Assembly: GCF_000711975.1 (NCBI RefSeq)
Contig: NZ_JONT01000003.1
Coordinates: forward strand, 1 to 64,000
Direction: 5' to 3'
From: Desulfofalx alkaliphila DSM 12257
Lineage (GTDB): Bacteria; Bacillota; Desulfotomaculia; Desulfotomaculales; Desulfohalotomaculaceae
Length of the DNA stretch: 64,000 nt
The position numbers and the translations under genes are program-made. Every line of letters starts with the position of its first letter. The first letter of the stretch is position 1. The notes under the pieces are model-generated. The model was given only the letters and a program-made list of their open reading frames with translations, was not told the DNA's origin and searched no databases. Shown here one piece after another: positions 17,295 to 26,386 of the stretch.

Positions 17295-18408
17295 CTACTT
17301 TTCCTGGGCCCCTTTGGCCCTTTCCTTTAAAAAGGCGGTGATAAAAGGATCAATATAACCGTTCATCACCTGCTCCACATTGCCCGTTTCCACATTGGTA
17401 CGGTGATCCTTTACCAGGCTGTAGGGGTGAAATACATAAGAACGGATTTGGCTGCCCCAGGCTATTTCCTGGTGGTCGTTTCTCATTTCAGCCAGCTGCT
17501 GTTCCCGCCTTTGCATTTCCAAATCCAGCAGCTTCGCCCTTAGCATTTTCATGGCCGCATTGCGGTTGGTCAGCTGTGAGCGCTCATTCTGACAACTAAC
17601 CACAATGCCGGTGGGCAGGTGGGTGATGCGCACCGCAGAATCGGTCTTATTGACGTGCTGTCCGCCGGCACCCCCGGCACGGAAGGTGTCTATTTTTATT
17701 TCATCGTCTTTAATTTCAATATCCACATCATCATCGGCCTGGGGCATCACATCCACCGAGGCAAAGGAGGTGTGTCTCCGTCCGCCGGTATCAAAGGGGG
17801 AAATGCGCACCAAACGGTGCACACCCTTTTCCGAGCGCAAATAGCCAAAGGCATTGGGGCCGCTGATTTCCACCGTGGCGCTTTTCACCCCGGCCTCGTC
17901 TCCGGGCAGCAGGTCTAAAACGGTCACCCGGTAGTTGTGATTTTCCGCCCAGCGGGTATACATGCGCAGCAGCATTTCAACCCAGTCTTGGGCTTCGGTG
18001 CCCCCGGCCCCGGCGTGCAGGGCAATAATGGCATCACCCCGGTCGTAATCGCCGGACAGCAGCACCTCCAGCTCGGTCTTTTCCACCTCTTTTAACAGCC
18101 GGCTGTATTCCCGCCGGGCTTCCTTTACCACCTCGGCGTCGTCCTCTTCCTCACCCAGTTCCAGCAGCACAATTAAGTCATCGGCCTGCTGCTGCAAGTG
18201 CTTAAAGGAAGATAATTGGTCCTTTAAGTGGGACAGCTTTTGGCTTACCTTTTGGGCCTTGTCCTGGTCGTCCCAAAAACCGGGGGCCATCATTTGCTGC
18301 TCCAGTTTTTCTACTTGGGCAGCCTTGCCATCGATGTCAAAGGGAAACCCTCAAATCCGCAATGCGATTTTGTAAGGAATTAATATCACGTTTAAGTTCA
18401 GGGTACAT
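17295..18408 (-). CDS. prfB: Peptide chain release factor 2 (read through a programmed +1 frameshift)
   Basis: RF2 ends translation at UGA and UAA. The gene starts at ATG 18408 (GGAGG 9 bases upstream), reads 23 codons (MYPELKRDI ... LRVSL) to a TGA at 18339-18337, then must shift +1 to GAC to give DIDGKAAQVEK and the rest of the protein, about 370 residues in total, normal for RF2. The anticodon-like recognition loop SPF lies in RLVRISPFDTGGRRH, and the catalytic GGQ in RAGGAGGQHVNKTDSAVR. It is downstream of secA, a common pairing in Firmicutes. Confidence 0.97.
18336..18352 (-). promoter_or_regulatory. Programmed +1 frameshift site in prfB
   Basis: The minus strand reads GAGGGTTTCCCTTTGAC: an SD-like GAGGG, then the slippery CTT followed by TGA and C. 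Low RF2 lets the ribosome slip forward one base at CTT and read GAC. The SD-like element sits slightly farther from CTT than in the classical AGGGGGTATCTTTGAC. Confidence 0.93.
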
Positions 18409-18439
18409 TCATTTGATCCTCCAAATAATTCAAAGTAAA

Positions 18440-21097
18440 TTAATCCTTGTTGGCACAGCACTTCTTATATTTCTTACCGCTGCCGCAGGGACAGGGTTCG
18501 TTTCTGCCCACCTTGGGCTCACGGCGCACCGGTCGGGCGGGGGCTTCTTCCTGGTACTTGTTTTCTACCGTTTTGCGCTGCTGCTGTTCCGGCTCCGGCC
18601 TTTTAACCACATCCACCCTAAAGATATAGCGCACCACGCCCTCTTGGATGCTGTCAACCATGTTTTGGAACATTTCATAGCCTTCAAACTTATACTCGGT
18701 GACGGGGTCACGCTGGCCGTAGCCCCTTAGGCCAATGCCCTCCCGCAGTTGATCCATGGCATCCAGGTGATCCATCCACTTTTCGTCCACCATGCGCAGC
18801 AATACCATCCGCTCAATTTCCCGCAGTGTTTCGGCACCCAGTTCCTCTTCCCGCTTTTCATAGGCTTCCAAGCTCTTTTGGGTCAACATATCCACCAGCT
18901 GCCGGCGCTCTATTTCCATGTCATCTATATCGCTTAACTTAATGTCATGGTTAGGCAGGTATAACTGGTCGGCGTGATTCAGCAGTCCTTCCCTATCCCA
19001 CTCTTCGGGGTAAACCCCCTCGGGGCAGAAGGTATCCACCGAATTTTGTACCGTGCGGGCAATCATTTCTTTCACGTTTTCCTTCATGTTTTCCCCGGTG
19101 AGTACCCGGCGCCGCTGATCATACATTATCTCCCGCTGCTGGTTCATCACGTCGTCAAACTGAAGCACGTGTTTACGGATGCTAAAGTTACGGCTTTCCA
19201 CCCGCTTTTGGGCAGTTTCTATGGACCTGCTCACCATATTGTGTTCAATGGGGGTGTCTTCCTCTAGGCCTAACTTCTCCATTAAACCGGCAATGTTGTC
19301 AGAGCCGAACAGTCTTAGCAGGTCATCTTCCAGGGATACATAAAACTGACTGGTGCCGGGGTCCCCTTGGCGTCCGGCACGGCCGCGCAGCTGGTTGTCA
19401 ATGCGGCGGCTGTCGTGGCGCTCGGTGCCAATGACATATAGGCCGCCCAATTCAACAACCTTTTGATGTTCCTTGTCGGTTTGTTCCTTATATTTCTTAA
19501 TGAGCTGCCGATACATTTCCCGGTGCTCCGGCTCCACCGTTAAATCTCCCGACTCAATATCTATACCATTTTTACGCATTTCTGCCTGGGCCAGAAACTC
19601 CGGGTTACCGCCTAAAATAATGTCGGTACCGCGGCCGGCCATGTTGGTGGCAATGGTCACCGCACCCAATCGGCCTGCCTGGGCCACAATTTCCGCTTCC
19701 TGGTCATGGTGTTTAGCATTTAGCACCTGGTGCTTAATGCCCCGTTTTTTCAGCATTTGCGACAGCAGCTCAGATACTTCAATGGATATGGTGCCCACCA
19801 GCACCGGCTGCCCGGTTTGGTGCCGCTCCGCTATTTTCTCAACCACCGCCCGGTACTTGGACTCTTGGCTTTTATACACCACATCGGGCAGGTCTTTTCT
19901 AATCATCGGCTTGTTAGTGGGGATAACCACCACATCCAGGCCGTAAATTTTGCGAAATTCCTCTTCCTCCGTTAACGCCGTACCGGTCATGCCGGCAATC
20001 TTCTTGTACATTCTAAAATAGTTTTGGAAGGTGATGGTGGCCAGGGTTTGGGATTCACGCTCAATTTTCACACCTTCCTTGGCCTCAATGGCCTGGTGTA
20101 AACCGTCGCTGTAGCGGCGGCCAAACATCAAACGGCCGGTGAACTCATCCACTATCACCACTTGGCCGTCCCTTATCACATAATCCCGGTCCCTCTTCAT
20201 TAAGGCGTGGGCCTTTAGAGCCTGGTTCAAATGGTGGTTTAACTCCATATGCACATCATCATACAGGTTTTCCAGGCCCAGCATTTTTTCCACCTTGGTC
20301 ACACCCTCTTCGGTGAGGACGACGGAATTGGCCTTTTCATCCACGCTGAAATCTGCATCCCTTTTCAGCTTGGGCACCAACTGGGCCATCCGATAGTAGA
20401 GGTCGGTGGGCTTGTCAGACTGGCCGGAAATAATTAAGGGTGTTCTGGCCTCGTCAATTAAAATACTGTCCACCTCGTCCACAATGGCATAATTTAGTTC
20501 CCGCTGCACCAATTGCTTGGGATGCAGCGCCATGTTATCCCTTAAATAATCAAAGCCAAACTCGTTGTTGGTGCCGTAAGTTATATCACAAAGGTAAGAG
20601 TTGCGCCGGGTATCCCAGTCCAAGCCGTGTACCACCAGGCCCACAGACAAGCCTAAGAAACGGTATATCTGCCCCATCCACTCACTGTCCCGGCGGGCCA
20701 GGTAATCGTTTACCGTCACCACATGCACACCCTTACCGCTAAGGGCGTTCAAGTAGACCGGCAGGGTTGCCACCAGCGTTTTACCTTCCCCGGTCTTCAT
20801 CTCGGCAATGCGCCCCTGGTGCAACACCACACCGCCCATAATTTGCACATCGTAATGGCGCATGCCCAGCACCCGTTTCGATGCCTCCCGCACCACCGCA
20901 AAGGCCTCGGGCAAAATATCATCCAGGGTTTCCCCTGAGGCCAAGCGGTTTTTAAACTCCGCAGTTTTGGCCTGTAATTCAGGGTCAGATAATTTTTCTA
21001 TCTTGGGCTCAAAGCTGTTTACATCCTCAACCACCCGGTCTAATTTTTTTACCTCCCGGGCGTTGTCGTCAAACAGCGATTTCAAAAATTTTAGCAT
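18440..21097 (-). CDS. secA: Preprotein translocase ATPase SecA
   Basis: Motor of the Sec export pathway, needed by the many exported proteins in this window. The protein is about 885 residues from the ATG at 21097 (GAGGTG upstream; a GTG at 21112 has no clear ribosome site). It has Walker [14 protein letters not shown] near residue 100, the [15 protein letters not shown] motif near 205-220, helicase motif [14 protein letters not shown], and the C-terminal zinc SEC-C motif [16 protein letters not shown] used for SecB or lipid contact. It lies upstream of prfB (32 bases). Confidence 0.98.
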   Translation of the reverse strand: MLKFLKSLFDDNAREVKKLDRVVEDVNSFEPKIEKLSDPELQAKTAEFKNRLASGETLDDILPEAFAVVREASKRVLGMRHYDVQIMGGVVLHQGRIAEMKTGEGKTLVATLPVYLNALSGKGVHVVTVNDYLARRDSEWMGQIYRFLGLSVGLVVHGLDWDTRRNSYLCDITYGTNNEFGFDYLRDNMALHPKQLVQRELNYAIVDEVDSILIDEARTPLIISGQSDKPTDLYYRMAQLVPKLKRDADFSVDEKANSVVLTEEGVTKVEKMLGLENLYDDVHMELNHHLNQALKAHALMKRDRDYVIRDGQVVIVDEFTGRLMFGRRYSDGLHQAIEAKEGVKIERESQTLATITFQNYFRMYKKIAGMTGTALTEEEEFRKIYGLDVVVIPTNKPMIRKDLPDVVYKSQESKYRAVVEKIAERHQTGQPVLVGTISIEVSELLSQMLKKRGIKHQVLNAKHHDQEAEIVAQAGRLGAVTIATNMAGRGTDIILGGNPEFLAQAEMRKNGIDIESGDLTVEPEHREMYRQLIKKYKEQTDKEHQKVVELGGLYVIGTERHDSRRIDNQLRGRAGRQGDPGTSQFYVSLEDDLLRLFGSDNIAGLMEKLGLEEDTPIEHNMVSRSIETAQKRVESRNFSIRKHVLQFDDVMNQQREIMYDQRRRVLTGENMKENVKEMIARTVQNSVDTFCPEGVYPEEWDREGLLNHADQLYLPNHDIKLSDIDDMEIERRQLVDMLTQKSLEAYEKREEELGAETLREIERMVLLRMVDEKWMDHLDAMDQLREGIGLRGYGQRDPVTEYKFEGYEMFQNMVDSIQEGVVRYIFRVDVVKRPEPEQQQRKTVENKYQEEAPARPVRREPKVGRNEPCPCGSGKKYKKCCANKD

Positions 21098-21121
21098 TTT
21101 AAAGAAGTACACCTCGCATAA

Positions 21122-21148
21122 AAGAGGAACCTATGATAGGTTCCTCTT
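21122..21148 (-). terminator. Terminator between hpf and secA
   Basis: Stem AAGAGGAACCT/AGGTTCCTCTT with a 5-base loop and TTTTAT after it on the minus strand. It follows hpf and ends just before the secA ribosome site. Confidence 0.8.
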
Positions 21149-21204
21149 CCAGAATATCAAAAACTATTTTACCATTAACAGTAAATAACTGCAAGCTGCA
21201 GCTT

Positions 21205-21732
21205 TTATTTGAATTCCGGCTCTATTAAGCCGTAGTTGCCATCCTTACGCAGGTAGACCACATTTACCTGCTCGGTTTCTGCGTTAGAAAAAACAAAGAA
21301 GCTGTGGCCCAAAAGGTTCATCTGCATAATAGCTTCATCAACGGGCATAGGCTTGATGGCAAAGCGCTTGGTCTTAACCACCTTGGGGCCGTCCTCTGCG
21401 GGTTCACCGGCCGGCGCTTTTACCACCTTGTCGCCGCCATTGCGCCCCCGTTTTCCTAACTTGCCCTTGTACTTTTCAATTTGCTTTTCCAGCTTTTCCA
21501 GTACCAGGTCGGTGGAAGCATACATATCTCCCGTTGCTTCCTCACCCCTTAAAATCATACCCTGGATTGGTATAGTAACCTCCACCTTATGATTTTCTTT
21601 TTCCACTACCAGCTTTACTTGGGCTTCTTCAACACCTTCTAAAAACTTTTCCAATTTGCCAATGCGTTTTTCCACATACTCACGCAGTGCCGGTGTTACC
21701 TCAATGTTTTTGCCGCGTACATTTACCTTCAT
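21205..21732 (-). CDS. hpf: Long-form ribosome hibernation promoting factor
   Basis: Makes inactive 100S ribosome dimers in stationary phase. The 175-residue protein has the N-terminal S30AE ribosome-binding domain (MKVNVRGKNIEVTPALREYV, about 1-100), a charged linker, and a C-terminal dimerisation domain (about 118-175: VVKTKRFAIKPMPVDEAI ... GNYGLIEPEF), the mark of the long form found in Firmicutes. A single gene between csp and secA with its own terminator. Confidence 0.96.
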   Translation of the reverse strand: MKVNVRGKNIEVTPALREYVEKRIGKLEKFLEGVEEAQVKLVVEKENHKVEVTIPIQGMILRGEEATGDMYASTDLVLEKLEKQIEKYKGKLGKRGRNGGDKVVKAPAGEPAEDGPKVVKTKRFAIKPMPVDEAIMQMNLLGHSFFVFSNAETEQVNVVYLRKDGNYGLIEPEFK

Positions 21733-21813
21733 TAAACCAACTCCCTTCGCCAGAGTGTAATTATATTATTCCCGGATTAGGGTAAATATCCTTCTCTTTC
21801 CAGTGAAAAATTT

Positions 21814-21838
21814 AAAGGGCGCAAGATTTGCACCCTTT
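21814..21838 (-). terminator. Terminator of the cold-shock gene
   Basis: Hairpin AAAGGGCGCAA/TTGCACCCTTT (one mismatch) followed by AAATTTTT on the minus strand, 22 bases after the csp stop. Confidence 0.75.
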
Positions 21839-21859
21839 TATCTACTTTCTTACCGGCTT

Positions 21860-22057
21860 TTATATTTTTACCACATTAGCAGCCTGTGGGCCACGGGCAC
21901 CCTCAACAATTTCAAACTCAACCTCTTGGCCTTCAGTTAGGCTCTTAAAGCCTTCTTCTTGGATTGCGGAGAAGTGTACAAAAACATCGCCGCCGTCTTC
22001 CCGCTCGATAAAACCATAACCCTTCTCCGAATTAAACCATTTAACCTTACCTAACAC
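21860..22057 (-). CDS. Cold-shock protein (CspA/CspB family)
   Basis: A 65-residue single-stranded RNA/DNA-binding OB-fold protein that acts as an RNA chaperone. It has RNP1 KGYGFI and RNP2 VFVHF and starts [11 protein letters not shown], as usual for the family. The GTG start at 22057 is 8 bases after AGGAGG; an ATG nearer the Shine-Dalgarno is out of frame. A consensus promoter is present upstream (22108-22136). Confidence 0.97.
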   Translation of the reverse strand: MLGKVKWFNSEKGYGFIEREDGGDVFVHFSAIQEEGFKSLTEGQEVEFEIVEGARGPQAANVVKI

Positions 22058-22107
22058 TAAACATTCCTCCTAAAAATGTAAAACTTGGGCGCCGGCCCAG
22101 ATATGTC

Positions 22108-22136
22108 ATTTTAACACGGTAATAAAGTAATGTCAA
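22108..22136 (-). promoter_or_regulatory. Sigma-A type promoter of the cold-shock gene
   Basis: On the minus strand TTGACA, exactly 17 bases, then TAAAAT. The transcript would have a leader of about 40 bases with a small hairpin (TGGGC/GCCCA around 22084-22098) before the ribosome site. Confidence 0.85.
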
Positions 22137-22310
22137 CATTCACCATGGGCAGAAAACCCAGTGGTTTTTGTCGAAAAATTTTTTTGCTAAATAACAGTTG
22201 TGGGTTTAAACCTGTGGATAATGTGTATAAGTCTGTTAATAACTTTAATAATCAAGGGTTTCAGTGTGGGTAATTTTATCCCCGCAATCACAATTTGTCA
22301 CCTCGTGAAA

Positions 22311-23063
22311 TTAGTTGGCATGGTTTTTGTCGCTAATCCGTAGTTTTTTGGAAGATTTTGGTGTGGCAGCTAAGGTTAGTACCAGCACCTTTTTGGCACC
22401 GCCCTGTCGCAAGACCGCAGCCGCTGCAGAAGCTGTGCTCCCTGTGGTTATAATATCGTCAATTAACAGCACCGTCTTTCCCCACAGGCTAGGGTTATTT
22501 TGTAAAACAAAGGCACCGCGCAAATTTTGCTCCCTTTCTGACCGCCTTAAAACCGTTTGCGGTACTGTATCCGCAGTTTTTTTCAGCACCTCTTCCACCC
22601 CTATGCCCAGCTCCGCCGACACCGACCGGGCCAGCAGCAGTGCCTGGTTGTACCCCCGCCGCCGCAGCCTGGCAGGGGTCATGGGCACCGGCACCACTAG
22701 ACCGGCCTGCCGGTAAGTGGGGTGCTTCATCACCCGCCGGGCCATCAGGGCGCCCAAGGGCAGGGCCAAGCGCCGGCGGCCCCCGTATTTAAACCGGTGC
22801 ACCCCTTCCCTAAGGGGGCCGCTGTAGGGCCCCACCGACCGGGCCAGCTCAAAGGGCCAGTCCCGCTCCATACAGTCGCCGCAGAGGGCCTCCCCGGCCA
22901 CCGGCCGCCCACAGCGGCAGCAGTATTTCCCCTTTTGCTGCAGGGCAAGCCAGGCCTCACAGGCAGGGCAAACTTTTTCCCCCGGAGAAAAACCGCCGCA
23001 CAGGGGGCACTCCTGGGGCGGCGGGAAGATTAAGTTGAGAAAGGCTTCCAGGTACTGCTTCAC
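22311..23063 (-). CDS. comF: ComF family phosphoribosyltransferase-like protein
   Basis: ComF proteins are needed for DNA uptake in competent bacteria. From the preferred GTG at 23063 (AAAGGGG 8 bases upstream; a GTG at 23102 is possible) it has about 250 residues. An N-terminal zinc part holds four cysteine pairs (CPLCGG, CPAC, CCRC, CGDC), followed by a PRT domain with PVPMTPARLRRRGYNQA and the PRPP loop VLLIDDIITTGSTA. The gene follows the GAF-domain membrane gene by about 40 bases and probably shares its transcript. No other competence genes lie in the window. Confidence 0.92.
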   Translation of the reverse strand: MKQYLEAFLNLIFPPPQECPLCGGFSPGEKVCPACEAWLALQQKGKYCCRCGRPVAGEALCGDCMERDWPFELARSVGPYSGPLREGVHRFKYGGRRRLALPLGALMARRVMKHPTYRQAGLVVPVPMTPARLRRRGYNQALLLARSVSAELGIGVEEVLKKTADTVPQTVLRRSEREQNLRGAFVLQNNPSLWGKTVLLIDDIITTGSTASAAAAVLRQGGAKKVLVLTLAATPKSSKKLRISDKNHAN

Positions 23064-23104
23064 GGCAAAAACCCCTTTGGGGAATTTTAGAAGGCTGCCC
23101 ACTT

Positions 23105-24301
23105 CTATTTATTGGGCCCAAAAAACAACTTTAACCTGTTTGACAAGATGGCGTTGGTTACCGCCACGGCGGCTTGTCCGGCCATGATGGTCAAGGTATG
23201 CAAATGGTGGCGGTCAAAGCTTTTGGGCCGCCTGCTGCCCAAGACAATTACCCCCACCACCCCGCTGGACGAAACCAGCGGCACCGCCAGCAGCGAGCGC
23301 ATTACCCGGGTTAAACCCGGCTCCTGGCGCAGGTGCGGCTGCTGCCGGGTATCCTCCACCAGCACCGGCCGGGCATTTTCAATCACCCTGCCCACAAAGC
23401 CTTCACCGGGATATACCGGCATCTGGCCTATCTCATTGGCATAGGGGCTTTTTATCACCACCGGCTGATAATAACCCCTGTTTTGACGCAATAGATAAAA
23501 GACCCCGGTATGATAATCCACTATGCGCCGGGATTCCCTTAAAATAATATCCATCAGCTCATCGGGATCAGAGCCGGCAAGCCGGCTGGACACATGTTGC
23601 AGCACCTTCAATTCCCTGGTGGCAAATTCCAAATCAATATAAAGCCTTAGTATAAATTGACCGGCAATTACCGGTATAAACAAGAGCACCGAACCGATAA
23701 AGCCCGTTTCAGCATATAAAAGCACCATTAAGAGCCCCACCGGAATGGTAAAAAAATAAGTGTAGGCATCCCAGCGCAGGGCATCAACCCAGCTAATCAG
23801 CGGGTAAGAACTGCGCTTGGGCAAGTGATATAAGTAAACCAGCAAATGATTAATAACATAGTAAGCAAGAATAAAAACAGCCAGCGGTATAATGTTGCCT
23901 GCATCCAAGCGGTCGGCTGCCGCCCCGCCCACAAGCTTATATAAATATAAGGCGCCGAAAACGGCCAAGACATATTGGGCAGCGTTAAAAAGCGTGGTGC
24001 GAATGGGGTTGCCCCGGTTGGCAATGCCGCCCCCTATTAATGCCGACAGCCCCACCACATAGGCCGCCGCCGAACCGCCATAGATGATAAAAACAGCCAG
24101 CACCACGGCAAATCCGCCGGAAACAAAGCCGTGGGCAAAGGAGACCGCCAGCCATTCGGCCACCATGACCAGGGCCACCATGACCAGCAATTCGAGGCCC
24201 AGGTCAACATTTAATTGGGGGAACAGATGCACCAGCACAAATATTCCCCCAAATATAACCAGCCAAGTATATAAAATGTATAATAAGCTACGCCAGCGCA
24301 A
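23105..24301 (-). CDS. Membrane protein with C-terminal GAF domain
   Basis: A 398-residue protein with six or seven hydrophobic segments in residues 1-220 and a cytoplasmic GAF sensor domain at about 240-385 (LAGSDPDELMDIILRESRRI ... GEGFVGRVIENARPVLVEDT ... LLAVPLVSSSGVVGVIVLGS). No kinase, GGDEF or phosphatase output domain follows, so it may act by protein contact or be a receptor for a separate partner. It is upstream of comF. The family is not recognised beyond the GAF domain. Confidence 0.8.
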   Translation of the reverse strand: MRWRSLLYILYTWLVIFGGIFVLVHLFPQLNVDLGLELLVMVALVMVAEWLAVSFAHGFVSGGFAVVLAVFIIYGGSAAAYVVGLSALIGGGIANRGNPIRTTLFNAAQYVLAVFGALYLYKLVGGAAADRLDAGNIIPLAVFILAYYVINHLLVYLYHLPKRSSYPLISWVDALRWDAYTYFFTIPVGLLMVLLYAETGFIGSVLLFIPVIAGQFILRLYIDLEFATRELKVLQHVSSRLAGSDPDELMDIILRESRRIVDYHTGVFYLLRQNRGYYQPVVIKSPYANEIGQMPVYPGEGFVGRVIENARPVLVEDTRQQPHLRQEPGLTRVMRSLLAVPLVSSSGVVGVIVLGSRRPKSFDRHHLHTLTIMAGQAAVAVTNAILSNRLKLFFGPNK

Positions 24302-24374
24302 CAGCCTTTCGCCCCTTTTGCATTTGGTATACTTTATTCATGATTATTCTTCGACATGGCCCAGGGTTTTTCCT

Positions 24375-24731
24375 TTATCTGGTTGTTGAAATCTGACTAA
24401 ATAAGGGTGCTTTTATTAACTTACTGCCGGTCAGTCCCCGGGCGTCGAAAATAACCCCTTGGTAGGAAGGCTCATTCTTAACTTGAAAACCACAGCGGTA
24501 AGCCAGTCTGGCCAGCACCTGGGCAGTTTCATCCCTGCTGCCGGTATCCACCAGCACCAGCTCCACACCGGGATTAGCGGCGGCCGCTGTGCGCACAAAA
24601 CCCTCCACCCAGTCGGCCTGATCCTGCACCAGCACCTCAACCGGCCCGGCTGTCCTAACAAAATAAAAGTGCACCGCCACCACCCATAACAACCAGCACA
24701 AAAAGGCACCGCCAATAACATAAGCCCACAT
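24375..24731 (-). CDS. Small membrane-anchored protein with a GT2-like N-terminal fold
   Basis: A 118-residue protein with one N-terminal membrane helix (about 1-25), then residues 30-85 that resemble the first half of a family 2 glycosyltransferase: VEVLVQDQADWVEGFVRTA and VELVLVDTGSRDETAQVLAR, in the place of the usual VVDDGSTDDT motif. The protein stops before any catalytic DxD or acceptor region. It could be a decayed transferase or a binding-only form. It lies alone between metK and the GAF gene. Confidence 0.55.
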   Translation of the reverse strand: MWAYVIGGAFLCWLLWVVAVHFYFVRTAGPVEVLVQDQADWVEGFVRTAAAANPGVELVLVDTGSRDETAQVLARLAYRCGFQVKNEPSYQGVIFDARGLTGSKLIKAPLFSQISTTR

Positions 24732-24859
24732 AGTCAGTCACCCCCGTAATGCAGAATATGTTCAAGGGCAACCATATGTGAGCATTTTGGCAACATGGGC
24801 AACATTTGAGGGCGGGATGAATTTACCCTCGATCAACTGCGGCCTCTGGATAATTTTTG

Positions 24860-24882
24860 TAGGGGTTCCATTTATCGAACCC
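24860..24882. repeat. Dispersed palindrome copy
   Basis: TAGGGGTTCCATTTATCGAACCC, a copy of the GGGTTC-N-GAACCC form, between the metK terminator and the small GT2-like gene. Confidence 0.7.
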
Positions 24883-24893
24883 ATGCAATAAAA

Positions 24894-24926
24894 ATGCGGC
24901 AATGGGGGCTTGTCCCCTTGCCGCAT
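24894..24926 (-). terminator. Terminator of metK
   Basis: Long stem ATGCGGCAA/TTGCCGCAT with an inner GGGG/CCCC step and TTTTATTG after it on the minus strand. Confidence 0.9.
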
Positions 24927-24939
24927 CAATAATTCTTTT

Positions 24940-26124
24940 CTACAGCACCTCAGCCCGCAGGGCCTTTGCCTTATCGGTGCGCTCCCAGGGCAGATTTAAG
25001 TCATCCCTGCCAAAATGGCCGTAGGCCGCCACCTGACGGTAAATTGGCCGGCGCAGATCCAAGTCCCTGATGATGGCCGCCGGGCGCAAATCAAAGTGCT
25101 TTTGCACCAGTTCCACCAGCCGCTGTTCACTTACCTTGCCGGTGCCAAAGGTATCCACCATAATAGATACCGGCTTTGCCACGCCGATGGCATAGGCCAG
25201 CTGAATTTCACATTTATCTGCCAGGCCGGCAGCCACAATGTTTTTCGCCACATAGCGGGCAGCATAGGTTGCCGAGCGGTCTACCTTGGTGGGGTCTTTG
25301 CCGGAGAAAGCACCACCGCCGTGGCGGGCGTAACCGCCGTATGTATCCACAATAATTTTCCGGCCTGTCAGTCCGGCATCCCCATGGGGGCCACCCACCA
25401 CAAACTTGCCGGTGGGGTTGATTAAATAGCGCACCTTGTCGTCCACCAGTTCCTTTGGCAGCACCGGCAGAATCACCTTATTGATTAGGTCTTCCCTGAT
25501 GGTTTGTTGGTCAACATCGGGATGGTGCTGGCTGGAAACCACCACAGTGTTTACCCTTACCGGTTTGCCGTCATCATACTCCACAGTAACCTGGGTTTTT
25601 CCGTCGGGCCGCAGGTAATCCACTTCCCCGCTTTTACGCACCTCGGCCAGGCGGCGGGACATCTTGTGGGCCAGCGAAATGGCCATGGGCATCATTTCCG
25701 GGGTTTCGTTGGTGGCAAAACCAAACATCATCCCCTGGTCGCCGGCACCGATTCTGTTTAACTCCTCCTCGGCGGCTTCATCCCGCACCTCCAAGGCACG
25801 GTTTACACCCAGGGCAATATCCGGAGACTGCTCATCAATGGCAGTGAGCACCGCACAGGTGTCACCGTCAAAACCAAACTTGGCCCGGGTATAACCAATC
25901 TCCAGCAGTGTGTTTCTTACCACCTTGGGGATGTCCACATAGCAGTCGGTAGTAATCTCCCCACCCACCACCACCAGGCCGGTGGTGACAAAGGTTTCAC
26001 AGGCAACCCTGGCCTGGGGGTCTTTGGCTAAAATATTATCCAGGATGGCATCTGATATCTGGTCGGCCACCTTATCGGGGTGGCCCTCGGTAACTGATTC
26101 AGATGTAAACAGTGTCTTTGCCAA
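24940..26124 (-). CDS. metK: S-adenosylmethionine synthetase
   Basis: Makes S-adenosylmethionine from methionine and ATP. The 394-residue protein has the signature motifs [20 protein letters not shown] near residues 6-25, [12 protein letters not shown] near 116-127 and [17 protein letters not shown] near 260-276. The TTG start at 26124 follows GGAGG. Expression is controlled by the SAM-I riboswitch directly upstream, so the enzyme is fed back by its product. Confidence 0.98.
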   Translation of the reverse strand: MAKTLFTSESVTEGHPDKVADQISDAILDNILAKDPQARVACETFVTTGLVVVGGEITTDCYVDIPKVVRNTLLEIGYTRAKFGFDGDTCAVLTAIDEQSPDIALGVNRALEVRDEAAEEELNRIGAGDQGMMFGFATNETPEMMPMAISLAHKMSRRLAEVRKSGEVDYLRPDGKTQVTVEYDDGKPVRVNTVVVSSQHHPDVDQQTIREDLINKVILPVLPKELVDDKVRYLINPTGKFVVGGPHGDAGLTGRKIIVDTYGGYARHGGGAFSGKDPTKVDRSATYAARYVAKNIVAAGLADKCEIQLAYAIGVAKPVSIMVDTFGTGKVSEQRLVELVQKHFDLRPAAIIRDLDLRRPIYRQVAAYGHFGRDDLNLPWERTDKAKALRAEVL

Positions 26125-26174
26125 TTTTGCGCCCTCCTTATACTCTGGTTAAAATCACTTGTCTATGTAATAAT

Positions 26175-26313
26175 TAAAGCCTCTCCAATGAGAGGCTTTA
26201 TATTACACCGCTTCTCATCTTTCGCAGGTCTCTGTGCTGCGCTGGAATTGGCACCTTTGAAATTCAGGTTGCCGGGTTTCATTGGGCCAGTCCCTCCACC
26301 TCTCTTGATGAGA
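26175..26313 (-). promoter_or_regulatory. SAM-I (S-box) riboswitch with terminator, controlling metK
   Basis: The minus strand from 26313 shows the S-box consensus: P1 TCTCATC, then AAGAGAGGTGGAGGGACTGG, CCCAATGAAACCCGGCAACC, AGGTGCCAATTCC, and the closing GATGAGA of P1 (26219-26213). It is followed by an intrinsic terminator, stem TAAAGCCTCTC/GAGAGGCTTTA at 26200-26175. The 3' side of P1 (GATGAGA) can pair with CTCTCAT of the terminator, giving the expected antiterminator. With SAM bound, transcription should stop before metK. Confidence 0.97.
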
Positions 26314-26386
26314 TATTATGTTTTATATTCGTTAAATATATTAGCAGAAGACACCAACAATGTCAAAAACATTTTTTATTGGGTAC

